Assembly: GCA_016934675.1 (NCBI GenBank)
Contig: JAFGSJ010000152.1
Coordinates: forward strand, 1 to 64,000
Length of the DNA: 64,000 bases
Direction of reading: 5' to 3'
From: a bacterium
Lineage (GTDB): Bacteria > CSSED10-310 > JAFGSJ01
The first letter of the stretch is position 1; every line of letters starts with the position of its first letter. Shown one piece after another: positions 11,021 to 19,777 of this stretch. The notes under the pieces are model-generated. The model searched no databases, was not told where the DNA came from, and saw only the letters and a list, made by a program, of their open reading frames with translations. Position numbers and translations under genes: made by a program.

Positions 11021-11260
11021 ATTCGGACCCCCTTATGTGTTTTGTTAACCCGTCGTGTTGTAAATGCACCGTTCATATTCACTCAGGTCATATTCATTTT
11101 GACAATACCACAAATCCATGCAAAAAAATATGAAAAATGTTCGGTGAAATTTGTTTGGTCGGACTAGCGGCATTACGGAAGTGCATTCCTCACATAAATT
11201 CATGTGTTCAAAAGAAGAAACAAGCCCTGGACGTGATTCCTTCAACGGGTTTCATACACT

Positions 11261-14200
11261 TCAGCCGGGGTAACCGTAGAGTTGAAAAGCGGCCCAGTAA
11301 AAGGGTTGTTTATAGTGGGGCGTATTCAGGAGTGTCAGTTGAGCTGACCGGAGGGCCTCGTCTTTCGAAACACCACTTTCCAGCGATCGGTAGAAAGCAA
11401 TCATCAGTTCCTGGGTAGCCCAGTCCGAAACCCGCCACAAAGAGGCGACGATGGCTGGCGCCCCGGCATAATGAAACGCACGGGTAAGGCCCATGAGTCC
11501 CTCACTGGCGACTTCTTTTCCCAAACCGCTATTACAGGCGGACAAGACCACGAGTTCGGTCCTGATCCGGACATGTTCGAAGATTTCCCAGGCCTGGAGA
11601 AATCCGTTGTGCTGATCGGGTCCGAGTTTCGCGGGGACAGTCAAGAGCAAGCCCGAGTTGAGCGGAAACAGGTTATCGATCAGGCCGTGACAGGCGAAAT
11701 GAAGATATCGGGTCGAAAGATGCTCCTTCTGAATAATGGTATCCGTGGCTTGTGCTCCCGTATACTGCCGGGATTGTCCAGAAAAAAGCGCAGCGATGAG
11801 CTTGACTTCTCTGCCCGTTTCAGGCAGTGGCCCAAGCTCGAAATGCCGCTCGATCAGAAATTCGAGCAGGGGATTATCAATCGGGTCCGGTCTATCGGGA
11901 TAGATCGGGTCTGCAAAAGCGATGAACTGATGATCATAACCGATCGCTTTATTTGATTCGTGCATCATTTTCAGTTCAGAATAAACCGAAGCAGAGAAGG
12001 AGATATGGATCGCCTTGTCCTGAATCAGGTAGCGCACGTCCTCGTGGGTAGGGCCAGTCGAGGTAACCAAGGCATTGAAGGGCAGTAAATGCAATGATCC
12101 ATCCGGGAAGATCAGCAAATGTGGGCTCGTCCGGATCGATTCGGTGCACGGTCCGATCAGATGCTTATATAATTCATGCCCGAGAGCGACCATGTGCTGC
12201 CTGTGGCTATCACTGCGGAAGGGCCGGTTCACCAACTCGCGGAATGTGTTGACCTGCGACCTGAGTAGTTCGGAATCGAGTTGGATCCGATAGATTTCCA
12301 AGCCCCGTTTTGCGGTGATCACAAATATAGTCAGTTTGTGCCGGTTGAGACCATAAGACAGAATCGCTGTCTGTTGATCGAGCATGTTTTGCAGGTCAGG
12401 CACGTCCACTTGAAAGGGAAAATGGAGGGCGGCATAACGGGGTGATTGTGCTTTCAGACGAACGATGAGCCGCTCGAACTCGGATTGGATTGTATGGAGC
12501 TGATTGCCCAGCTCGAGCAGTTCCAGTTTCTTCTTTTCGGCATCGAGTTGCCAGAGTTTTCGTTGCACATCATCATATTGGCTCGATAACCGGCGGCGTT
12601 CCTGTTGCAATGAAGGATCGAGTTCATCGGAAAACACCAATTCTCGGTCCGAAAGCATCTCGAGCAGGAAGCGGGACCTGGACCGTTCGAGAACTCGAAA
12701 CGCGGGCTCGGGCTTGCCCAACTCGATCAGGTAATCGACACAGTTCCGGTAGAAATCTAAAAATGTGCTTTGGTATTCAGCCCTGGTATTTTGAAGCCCT
12801 CCCAGCAGGGAGAGCTGGTCCTCGAGGACATCAATGGCTTGATACAAATATGTGACAGCTTGTTCGAGTTCGCCTTTTCGATAATATATTTGGCCGAGTT
12901 CCGAGAGTATCTCGGCCCGAAGTGTATTTCGGGGCGCCAGGAGCGTGGTTATAGACAAGGCCTCCCGAAAGGACTTTTCCGCCTGTTCGGCTTGCCCCAT
13001 TCTCTCATAGACCTTGCCAAGATTGTTAAGGCTCCGGGCCACTTCGAGACTGTTCGGGGCCAGGCTGTTCTTTATAAACAAGGACCGCCGGTAATAATCC
13101 AGCGCATGTTCATACTGCTGACGATCGAGGGCCACATTGCCCAGATTGTTGTAAGTCCGTGCCGTGGTTAAGGATTGCGGGCTGAGTTTTTCCACAATAG
13201 CCAGTCCCTGTTCATAATACGAGACTGCTTGTTCGAGAGCACCCCTTTTGCGGGCGATGGCCCCAAGCATACTCAAACTCAAGGCGACCTGATTACTACC
13301 CGGCGCCAGTTTTTGTTCGATAGCCAGGGCCTGGTCAGTATAGAGTTCGGCCGTGTCATAATCAAAGCGTCTAACGGCGATTATGGCAAGATTAGCCAGA
13401 CTGTTTGCCACTTCGAGGCTTTCTGGTTCTCGTTTCCGATCATACGCGAGCACGGTGCGAAAATGCATCTCCGCTAGTTCGTAATCACCACGGCGAAAAG
13501 TCGTGACTGCCAGATTGTTGACACAATCGACCAAAGATTGAGATTCGGGATAATGGGTCCTGAATATATCGAGGGCCCGGGCGTAATATGTTTCCGCCTG
13601 GGCCAACTCACCGCGTTCGTCAGCGATGATACCCAAATCATTCAGACTCGAAGCATATTCTATGCTTGACGGGGCCAGTTGTTCCCTGAGGGCCAAAGCC
13701 TGCATGTGCAAATTCTCTGCCTGATCGAGCTGTCCCTGATACCAACGCAATTTACCCAGTTCGGCCAAACTATGTGCGTGCTGCAGACCCGAGATACTAT
13801 TCTGCTTTTCCAGTTCGAGAACGGCCTGAAAATGGTAATCAGCCTGCTGATAATCATTTTGAGCAAACCTGGCTTTGCCAAGTTTATGATGGCTGTAAAG
13901 CAGGCCATCGAGACTATTCATACCCTGTGCACAAACCAAGGCCTGCTCTAAACAGAGAACGGAGGTCGTGACCTCCTGGCTTTCGAGCAGCGTCGTTCCC
14001 GTAGTGATCAAAAACCACCACAGGACCTCGGGTCCCATTCGAGGCTCATTCGTCCTGATAAGGAGCTCGATCCGGGTCTTGACTTCATTAAAGTTACTCA
14101 GTTCGACCGCATCGAGGACCCGATCATACCATTGCTCGACACCCCTGGACAGGTGCGGCCGAATCGTGATCCCATCAAGATATCGTGGCAAGGTGAAACT

Positions 14201-14533
14201 GACGGACTCTTTACCCCGAACTCCTTGAAGATGGAGCCCACCGCGAGGTAAATACTCGATCATTATCCGACGCCAATCCAGGACCGATTTGAATCTCTCG
14301 CCCCCGAGAGATTCAGCAGTCGTTACCATGTCGCTCGACCCGATCTGCCAACCCGTCAACCAATCATCAGCCCTTAAACCGACCTGTTCCGCAATACTGC
14401 CTGCTATCACCCGCTCTACCACAAAGCCTTGATCGGCAGCCTGATCGCTGAGCGACTCGTGACGCTGACACGACAGCAGTCCGATCAGGACCATAGAAAT
14501 GAACCAGGAAGATTTGAATAGATCCAGGAGCAC
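11261..14533 (-). CDS. PDZ-TPR-CHAT lipoprotein (putative caspase-fold protease)
   Basis: A 1090-residue protein. The N-terminus is a lipoprotein signal (hydrophobic run then GLLSC). A PDZ-like segment follows (VVERVIAGSIAEQVGLRADDW, about residues 37-100). Residues about 150-580 are a long TPR array of roughly 42-residue repeats with a consensus like LAPNSLEVARSLNNLGK. A coiled-coil linker precedes the C-terminal CHAT domain (about 760-1090), which keeps the separase/caspase-type His in HFACHG and Cys in LSACNSG, so it is probably active. Predicted site is the periplasmic face. A second CHAT protein lies at 29452-32901. The fold is known; targets and trigger are not. Confidence 0.9.
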   Translation of the reverse strand: MLLDLFKSSWFISMVLIGLLSCQRHESLSDQAADQGFVVERVIAGSIAEQVGLRADDWLTGWQIGSSDMVTTAESLGGERFKSVLDWRRIMIEYLPRGGLHLQGVRGKESVSFTLPRYLDGITIRPHLSRGVEQWYDRVLDAVELSNFNEVKTRIELLIRTNEPRMGPEVLWWFLITTGTTLLESQEVTTSVLCLEQALVCAQGMNSLDGLLYSHHKLGKARFAQNDYQQADYHFQAVLELEKQNSISGLQHAHSLAELGKLRWYQGQLDQAENLHMQALALREQLAPSSIEYASSLNDLGIIADERGELAQAETYYARALDIFRTHYPESQSLVDCVNNLAVTTFRRGDYELAEMHFRTVLAYDRKREPESLEVANSLANLAIIAVRRFDYDTAELYTDQALAIEQKLAPGSNQVALSLSMLGAIARKRGALEQAVSYYEQGLAIVEKLSPQSLTTARTYNNLGNVALDRQQYEHALDYYRRSLFIKNSLAPNSLEVARSLNNLGKVYERMGQAEQAEKSFREALSITTLLAPRNTLRAEILSELGQIYYRKGELEQAVTYLYQAIDVLEDQLSLLGGLQNTRAEYQSTFLDFYRNCVDYLIELGKPEPAFRVLERSRSRFLLEMLSDRELVFSDELDPSLQQERRRLSSQYDDVQRKLWQLDAEKKKLELLELGNQLHTIQSEFERLIVRLKAQSPRYAALHFPFQVDVPDLQNMLDQQTAILSYGLNRHKLTIFVITAKRGLEIYRIQLDSELLRSQVNTFRELVNRPFRSDSHRQHMVALGHELYKHLIGPCTESIRTSPHLLIFPDGSLHLLPFNALVTSTGPTHEDVRYLIQDKAIHISFSASVYSELKMMHESNKAIGYDHQFIAFADPIYPDRPDPIDNPLLEFLIERHFELGPLPETGREVKLIAALFSGQSRQYTGAQATDTIIQKEHLSTRYLHFACHGLIDNLFPLNSGLLLTVPAKLGPDQHNGFLQAWEIFEHVRIRTELVVLSACNSGLGKEVASEGLMGLTRAFHYAGAPAIVASLWRVSDWATQELMIAFYRSLESGVSKDEALRSAQLTLLNTPHYKQPFYWAAFQLYGYPG

Positions 14534-14652
14534 TGTTCGAAGCCCAAGTTAACGTATCTGCGTCGGAATTTCAAAGTTATCCGTTGAAAAAAGTAACCAC
14601 AAAAGTTTTCTCTAGGTATACCACAGTTTCAGCTTGATTTACATCGCAATTG

Positions 14653-14681
14653 TTGACATGTTTCTTGCTAACCGGTACACT
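14653..14681 (+). promoter_or_regulatory. Sigma70-type promoter of the pyrimidine-dimer glycosylase gene
   Basis: TTGACA, a 17-bp spacer and TACACT. The predicted start near 14688 leaves a leader of about 52 nt before the ATG at 14740. Confidence 0.6.
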
Positions 14682-14739
14682 TGTTCCGGTCCAGGCCTAA
14701 TTTACGGTGCGTTCATCCGACCTAAGGCGTACGATACAT

Positions 14740-15451
14740 ATGAGAATATGGGACATCAGCCCAGGCTATTTGAACGGTCAAAGTCTGTTGGGCGAACATC
14801 GTGAGCTTCACGGGATCGTTTCGATAATAGTCAACGGAAAGAAGGGTTATGCCCGACATCCGGAGACTATTCGTTGGGTTGGCTATGGCTGGGCGATCAA
14901 GATACGTCACGCACAACTAGCTTGCGAAATGGCACTGCGGGGTTACACGGATAAATCACCGGTAACTATGCATTCCAACAAAGGACAATGGCCGGAAATG
15001 TACCTTGATTTTCCGGAACAGCAATTCAGGTTGCTCGAACAAAAATATCTGGACAGAAGCAAAGGGCGAATCCCCTTGCCAAAGAATGAACAGCAACTCT
15101 GGAGCCATCACAAATACTCCGTTCTTGCACGTAATCCGGTACTCTACAAAAAAATAGGTCGTGATGTATCCAAAAAAAAAAGCGGGATTTGCCCGGTTGG
15201 CGATACTGTTAACCGAAGTGCTCAGGGAACAACCGGCCGAAGCCGGGATAAGAAATGCCGTTCAACACATGTGGGGCTATGTCTCCGGCAGTTCGAACCA
15301 AAACCCGGCCGATAGAGCTGATTGGTCGTTACGAATGTTATTGTCCGAAATCCAAAAAAGGGCTTTAGAAAATGAGGTCTCATACCTGATCAACTCTACC
15401 GCCTTAAGCGAACTCATGGTCTGGCTACAAGAATATAGCTTCGAACTTTGA
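14740..15451 (+). pseudogene. Pyrimidine-dimer DNA glycosylase/DUF1722-like fusion, frameshifted at an A10 tract
   Basis: The N-terminal part (MRIWDISPGYLN, LLGEHRELHGIVSII, ARHPETIRWVGYGWA) matches the T4 endonuclease V-type pyrimidine-dimer glycosylase family, which excises UV photoproducts. The second part (HHKYSVLARNPVLYKKIGR, then NAVQHMWGYVSG in another frame) resembles a DUF1722-like domain. The first frame continues to 15315 as low-complexity nonsense, while the correct continuation is in the next frame to 15451. The switch falls exactly at ten A's (15172-15181). With nine A's the reading would be DVSKKKAGFARLAILLTE, fully continuous. It could be a dead gene, a sequencing error, or a gene expressed by slippage. 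The ATG at 14740 is used; a promoter lies 60 bp upstream. Confidence 0.8.
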
Positions 15452-15629
15452 TTAATGAAAAGAAAAGCACCTCGGATTTCGCAGATAAAAAAACTGATTA
15501 ATCCGTGGTATTCTTTTGTTTTTCATCAAAACTTTTATATTCCGATACAGTGAGAAGACCGCGATAAAGTGTCATCGTTAGGTGAGAAGAATTTTATACA
15601 CTGGTCCTCAGGTCAAAAACGGTAACGAC

Positions 15630-16559
15630 TCAGTGAATTTGTTCGTCCCGAATGTACTGATCCGAAAGCTGGGTTTGATCTGATAATGATTGCTCGGGCA
15701 GGGTCGCCAGCACATCATCCAACTGGTCCGACATCGATTTGAGAGAGATCAATTCACGTTGTCGGAGGCGGGGCTCGGAAATTTTGCGGGCCTGTTCCAG
15801 GTATGCCCTGGTCTTTAGATGATTGTGCAAATCCGAAATCTCGCCGATCACTTTATCGACAATCAGGCGGGATGTTGTTTTGCCTATCTCTAATGAATAA
15901 TATTCTTCGAGATCGATAGGTTTACCGAAAATGATACGTATTTTCTGAAAAATACGTGGGACATAGCAACCGATGGGCAAAACACGGTCCATACCATAAA
16001 TCGCAACCGGAATAACCATGGCCCGCGTATCGTAAATCAGCTTACCGACCCCGACCCGACCGGCACCGACCTGCCCTGTTCGAGAACGTGTTCCTTCGGG
16101 GAAGAGAATCATGGTGCCGTTTTTCAAGGCCTTAATCATCTGAGATAAGGCCAGCATGTCGCGTTCACCACGCCGGACCGGAATGCAGCGCCACTTGGCC
16201 GACATCCAACTCATGAATTTTCCCTTGAAAAAGTTCTCGAGGGCAGCCGGATGATACGGCATTAAATTCGGCCTGAGCAAAACCGCGGGGAAAAAAGCCA
16301 GAAAACCAACCAGAAAGGAATCGATCATACTCTGATGATTCGAGCACAGTAAAACATTTCTATCCTTAGGAACATTGTCACGACCGATAACTTCAGTCCG
16401 ATTCAAAACCTGAAAAAAAAGCAGAGAAACGAACGCGGTAACATTGACCCAGAAATAGCCGACAATTCTGTCAAGCAGGTAGAGGAGTTTCATATGAAAC
16501 GAGCGGGGAACGGTCGAAGCAACCAGATACTTCTTATCCATTTCATTGATCCGATCCAT
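15630..16559 (-). CDS. plsC: 1-acylglycerol-3-phosphate acyltransferase (PlsC-type)
   Basis: A 309-residue membrane-associated acyltransferase expected to convert lysophosphatidate to phosphatidate in phospholipid synthesis. The catalytic NH-x4-D motif reads CSNHQSMIDS, and the phosphate-binding motif reads FPEGTRSRTG, with the usual spacing. Hydrophobic segments near residues 30-50 and 85-95 fit membrane binding. The C-terminal 60 residues are an extra helical tail beyond the core domain. GGAGGAAC precedes the ATG. It lies 219 bp downstream of the response-regulator gene on the same strand. The exact acyl acceptor is assigned by family only. Confidence 0.88.
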   Translation of the reverse strand: MDRINEMDKKYLVASTVPRSFHMKLLYLLDRIVGYFWVNVTAFVSLLFFQVLNRTEVIGRDNVPKDRNVLLCSNHQSMIDSFLVGFLAFFPAVLLRPNLMPYHPAALENFFKGKFMSWMSAKWRCIPVRRGERDMLALSQMIKALKNGTMILFPEGTRSRTGQVGAGRVGVGKLIYDTRAMVIPVAIYGMDRVLPIGCYVPRIFQKIRIIFGKPIDLEEYYSLEIGKTTSRLIVDKVIGEISDLHNHLKTRAYLEQARKISEPRLRQRELISLKSMSDQLDDVLATLPEQSLSDQTQLSDQYIRDEQIH

Positions 16560-16778
16560 AGTGTTCCTCCACGATGAGGTTATCAGTTACGTTTTTGTTC
16601 CGGTGCCTTGTTGTCACAGCAATTTTTGTGCCAAAAGCATGTCCGGAACACATTGTATCCGATAATCACCGGAGGAAGCCACTTGGCGGACCGGGTCCCG
16701 GACCAGACCCGGTGAAATCTTGTAACCTGATTTTCTCATCATTGTGAAACGAGCTATACAGCAAAAGGTCTTGCCGGT

Positions 16779-17585
16779 TCACTGCTGCAAATACTTGGTC
16801 AGCGTGATGCTGGTCCCCTTTTCGTTGTATTCGACGAGGTCCATATACTGTTTTATGATGAAGATGCCCCGTCCGCGCGTGTTGAATATATTTTCGTCTG
16901 TCGTTGGGTCGGGCAGGTTACGAAAATTGAAACCCTGGCCTTCATCTTCGATCGTAATAACCAGTTTATCTTTACAAAGCGTATAGGAAAGATGGATAAT
17001 TTTATTGGGATCGAATTGGCTACCGTGTTCGATGGCATTGGTCAGTGCTTCATTGAGACAATACTCAAACTCGGCTATTTCGGTTTCAGTCAAGGCGGTT
17101 TGTTGGAATATTCTCATGATCAACTCATTGACTTGTGTCATGAAGGCATAATCCGGCTTGATTTCGAACCGGGCATGAAAGGTGATCCCATCTTCTTCAC
17201 GCATATGTTTGGCCAGATCGAGTTGCCTGATAATCATGTCGATCAACTCCTGGATTTCAAACGGTTTGGTCAGATAGTCGTTAGCCCCGACCATCAGGCC
17301 GGCGACTCGTGCATCATGGTCCTTCTTGGCAGTCAACATGATAATGGGGATGTGATTGAATTCGCGGCGGGTTTTCAGTTCTTTACAGAGCTCGAAACCG
17401 TTCAAACCGGGCATCATAAGATCAAGGACAATCAGGTCCGGTTTTTTTCTGATTACCTCGTTGAGCGCATCGGTTCCATTAAAGACCGACCGGACTGTAA
17501 AGCCTTCGAATCTGAGAACTGTTTCAATCATTTCGACGATGGCGTATTCATCGTCGACCAGAAGTATTTCGCGAGATGGCGTCAT
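16779..17585 (-). CDS. Response regulator fused to an RsbW-type histidine-kinase-like ATPase
   Basis: A soluble two-domain signalling protein of about 268 residues. The receiver domain (about 5-120) has the acidic pair in LLVDDE, the phospho-acceptor Asp in VLDLMMPG and the conserved Lys in YLTKPF. The C-terminal domain is a GHKL ATPase like the anti-sigma kinases: EALTNAIEHGS (N box), DEGQGF (G1) and GRGIFIIKQYMD (G2). There is no dimerisation/His domain, so it probably acts in partner switching. The ATG at 17585 is chosen because a strong promoter at 17644-17671 would start transcription inside any longer version. A GAF/PP2C phosphatase (57168-58568) and a STAS-like protein (10574-11020) are possible partners. 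Confidence 0.9.
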   Translation of the reverse strand: MTPSREILLVDDEYAIVEMIETVLRFEGFTVRSVFNGTDALNEVIRKKPDLIVLDLMMPGLNGFELCKELKTRREFNHIPIIMLTAKKDHDARVAGLMVGANDYLTKPFEIQELIDMIIRQLDLAKHMREEDGITFHARFEIKPDYAFMTQVNELIMRIFQQTALTETEIAEFEYCLNEALTNAIEHGSQFDPNKIIHLSYTLCKDKLVITIEDEGQGFNFRNLPDPTTDENIFNTRGRGIFIIKQYMDLVEYNEKGTSITLTKYLQQ

Positions 17586-17643
17586 GACAGACCCCGATAA
17601 CTCTTCAGTATCTAAGATGATGGCCCGGCGTTCATATGCCCTC

Positions 17644-17671
17644 ATTGTAACCTGAAAAGCATAAATGTCAA
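17644..17671 (-). promoter_or_regulatory. Strong sigma70-type promoter of the response regulator/ATPase gene
   Basis: Minus-strand TTGACA, 16 bp, TACAAT. The start point would be near 17637, downstream of the alternative start codon at 17645, which supports translation from 17585. Confidence 0.65.
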
Positions 17672-17682
17672 GGGTTTGGATT

Positions 17683-17703
17683 ACCAACCTTCACGAAGTT
17701 GGT
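17683..17703 (-). terminator. Weak hairpin after pyrD
   Basis: ACCAAC and GTTGGT form a 6-bp stem around a 9-nt loop directly after the pyrD stop. No T-run follows on the minus strand, so it is at best a weak or factor-assisted terminator. Confidence 0.25.
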
Positions 17704-17704
17704 T

Positions 17705-18682
17705 TTAAATATTCCATTGTAATGTTCCGATGTATGAGGCAATCTGGAAATCATCAGCTATCCCCGAGTCCTGGCCGAGCCGGTCTATGAGTTGAGTCAA
17801 TTCTGACCGGAGTCGTTGCACAGAGTAGGGATCGTAAAAAAGGGCGGTGCCGATCCCGACGGCCGTAGCCCCCGCGATCATGAATTCCAAGACATCCCGG
17901 GCGTTCATGACACCGCCCAGACCGATGATGGGTATGGGGATATGGTTTTGTTTGAAAGTCCGGGCCACCTCGGCCACTTTTAACAGGGCCACCGGTTTAA
18001 TAGCCGGGCCGGACAATCCCCCGATATTTCTCGACAGGATAGGGCGACGGGTCTTACAGTCGATGGCCATGCCCCTGAGCGTATTGATCAGGGAAATGGC
18101 TGAAGCGCCTCCCTGGGCTGCTGCCAGGGCGAGCGGCCCGATCTGCTCGACATTGGGAGTCAATTTCACCCAGATAGGCAGGTCCGGCACCTTATCCCGG
18201 ACTCGGGCCGTTATGGCCTTGACCTGCTCGGGGTCTGTGCCGAAAGCCAACCCTCCCTGAGCAATGTTGGGGCAGGACAGATTCAGTTCAAGCCCGTCGA
18301 CCCTGGGCGAAGAAGAGGCAATCTGACTGACCTCGACGTATTCCAGGGTAGAATGGCCAACCACATTGACAATGACCTTGGTGTTGATGTTTTCCCAGAG
18401 CGGTAGTTTTTCATTGACCAATCTCTCGACACCAATATTCTGTAAACCGATTGAATTCAGCATACCGGCTGTGGTTTCGACGATGCGTGGAGGAGGATTA
18501 CCCGGCCAGGGCTGTCGCGATACGCCCTTGAGGATGACGGCTCCGGCATCTTCCGGGTTGAAGCCGTGCAATGCCGCGAATTCATCCCCATAACCAAACA
18601 CACCGGATACAATGACCAGAGGATTAGATAATTCAAGTGTGCCGACGGTCACTTCGAGGTTAACGTGTGCTATTTTTCCCAT
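17705..18682 (-). CDS. pyrD: Dihydroorotate dehydrogenase B, catalytic subunit
   Basis: Catalyses oxidation of dihydroorotate to orotate in pyrimidine synthesis; the class 1B enzyme works with PyrK to use NAD+. About 325 residues. The active-site loop LELNLSCPN carries the class-1 catalytic Cys rather than the class-2 Ser. FMN-binding segments include VKLTPNV, SLINTLRGMAID and the phosphate site GLGGVMNARDVLEFMIAGATAVGIG. The ATG at 18682 has GGGGAG upstream and overlaps the end of pyrK by 13 bp, a sign of translational coupling. An upstream ATG at 18781 would lie deep inside pyrK in another frame and is rejected. Confidence 0.95.
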   Translation of the reverse strand: MGKIAHVNLEVTVGTLELSNPLVIVSGVFGYGDEFAALHGFNPEDAGAVILKGVSRQPWPGNPPPRIVETTAGMLNSIGLQNIGVERLVNEKLPLWENINTKVIVNVVGHSTLEYVEVSQIASSSPRVDGLELNLSCPNIAQGGLAFGTDPEQVKAITARVRDKVPDLPIWVKLTPNVEQIGPLALAAAQGGASAISLINTLRGMAIDCKTRRPILSRNIGGLSGPAIKPVALLKVAEVARTFKQNHIPIPIIGLGGVMNARDVLEFMIAGATAVGIGTALFYDPYSVQRLRSELTQLIDRLGQDSGIADDFQIASYIGTLQWNI

Positions 18683-19629
18683 ACGATTGTATCTCCCCAG
18701 AACGAAGGTCCATCGCTGCAGGTCCGGGCATAGGAGGGCTCGCCATTGTCCCTCTTGACCATGCAAACGCAGGACATGCATGCTCCCAGCCCACAGGCCA
18801 TATATTTCTCGAGTGAAACACGGCAGGGCCAGCCCCTGGTCTGGGCCTGTTCGCTGATTATTTTCATCATGATCTCCGGACCACAGGTGTAGATGATGGG
18901 CTGAGCGTTGCCGGGACCGCTCACCAGGTCAAGATACTGTTGAAAAAGCTGACAAACAGTTCCCTGGTAGGCGTGATCACAGGTTTGATCGGACGCGACA
19001 AAAGAAGGAATACCCGCTCGCTGGAGCTCTCTCACCGCCAGACCGCTCAATTTGGCCCACTTGCCCCTGTTTCGGTTTAAACGCAGGGGGGGCTTGGCGC
19101 CGTCAGGCACTCCCCAGAAGACAAAAACCGGCTGGCCCCGTTTCGATAGGAGTTCGGCCAGGGGTATCAGCGGTGCAATACCAAAACCTCCCGCGATCAG
19201 GAAAACCAGCTGGTCCAAACTCTCAGGCAGTGGATAGGGTTTGCCCAACGGACCCAACACATCAATGGTTTGACCCGTTTTCAGATCGGCGATAAGCCGT
19301 GTGCCCTTACCGATCACCCTGAACAGAACAGAAAGCTCGCCCGGTCGTTCGGTTGTCGACGGTCGAACCCGATACAGGCTCAATGGGCGACGGAGCATGG
19401 TGACCTGCTCGGGATTATAATCACTGTGCACGCTATATTCAGCCCCGATCAAGCGATTGGGGTGGACACATTCAGACAGTGGCGACGGCGGCAGGATATT
19501 CATGAATTGACCGGGGCCAATCTGGGCCGCGATGTGCTCGCTCTTGAAGGTCAGAAGACTACTGTCACCCACCCGATCCGAAGAGAGAACGGTGCATTTT
19601 TCCCTGAAAATGTGTTGGGTCGTCTTCAG
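18670..19629 (-). CDS. pyrK: Dihydroorotate dehydrogenase B, electron-transfer subunit; likely CTG start
   Basis: FAD/[2Fe-2S] subunit that carries electrons from PyrD to NAD+. Visible are the flavin-binding RRPLSLYRV, the NAD-domain IAGGFGIAPLIPLAELL, and the cluster ligands in CGLGACMSCVCMV and RTCSDGP. The first ordinary start is a GTG at 19572, but it has no ribosome site and would remove the first beta strand of the flavin domain. The upstream in-frame residues CTVLSSDRVGDSSLLTFKS align well with the normal PyrK N-terminus. The frame is open back to a TGA near 19690 with no ATG, GTG or TTG. A CTG at 19629 has AAGGA exactly 7 nt upstream, so it is taken as the start (319 residues). Confidence 0.9.
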   Translation of the reverse strand: MKTTQHIFREKCTVLSSDRVGDSSLLTFKSEHIAAQIGPGQFMNILPPSPLSECVHPNRLIGAEYSVHSDYNPEQVTMLRRPLSLYRVRPSTTERPGELSVLFRVIGKGTRLIADLKTGQTIDVLGPLGKPYPLPESLDQLVFLIAGGFGIAPLIPLAELLSKRGQPVFVFWGVPDGAKPPLRLNRNRGKWAKLSGLAVRELQRAGIPSFVASDQTCDHAYQGTVCQLFQQYLDLVSGPGNAQPIIYTCGPEIMMKIISEQAQTRGWPCRVSLEKYMACGLGACMSCVCMVKRDNGEPSYARTCSDGPSFWGDTIVWEK

Positions 19630-19636
19630 CGTTTTA

Positions 19637-19641
19637 TCCTT
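19637..19641 (-). promoter_or_regulatory. pyrK: Ribosome-binding site deciding the pyrK CTG start
   Basis: Minus-strand AAGGA ends 7 nt before the CTG at 19629. A six-base arm just upstream (19644-19649) can pair with 19696-19701 in the leader, which might tune access to this site. Confidence 0.5.
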
Positions 19642-19714
19642 GCGCTGTGAGGTTCGTCCGGTTCCCGATTCCCCCGGCCAAACCCGTTTTCACCGCACAG
19701 CTCAAACAATGAAT

Positions 19715-19743
19715 TTGACAGTTAGATGTAATTCCAATAGTAT
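19715..19743 (+). promoter_or_regulatory. Promoter of the NapH/NapG-like gene
   Basis: TTGACA, 17 bp, TAGTAT. The -10 box overlaps by 2 bp the -10 box of the divergent pyrK promoter at 19742-19769. Confidence 0.6.
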
Positions 19744-19769
19744 TATATTTCAAGGCCACTGAAAGCAAA
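19742..19769 (-). promoter_or_regulatory. Promoter of the pyrK-pyrD operon
   Basis: Minus-strand TTTGCT, 16 bp, TATAAT. It would give a pyrK leader of about 105 nt and directly faces the promoter of the NapH/NapG-like gene. Confidence 0.5.
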
Positions 19770-19777
19770 CCTTCCGG

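Noticed and set aside
11045..11245. 66-codon minus-strand frame between the CHAT and STAS-like genes
   Set aside because: No ribosome site, no recognisable pattern, and it lies in the leader region of the STAS-like gene.
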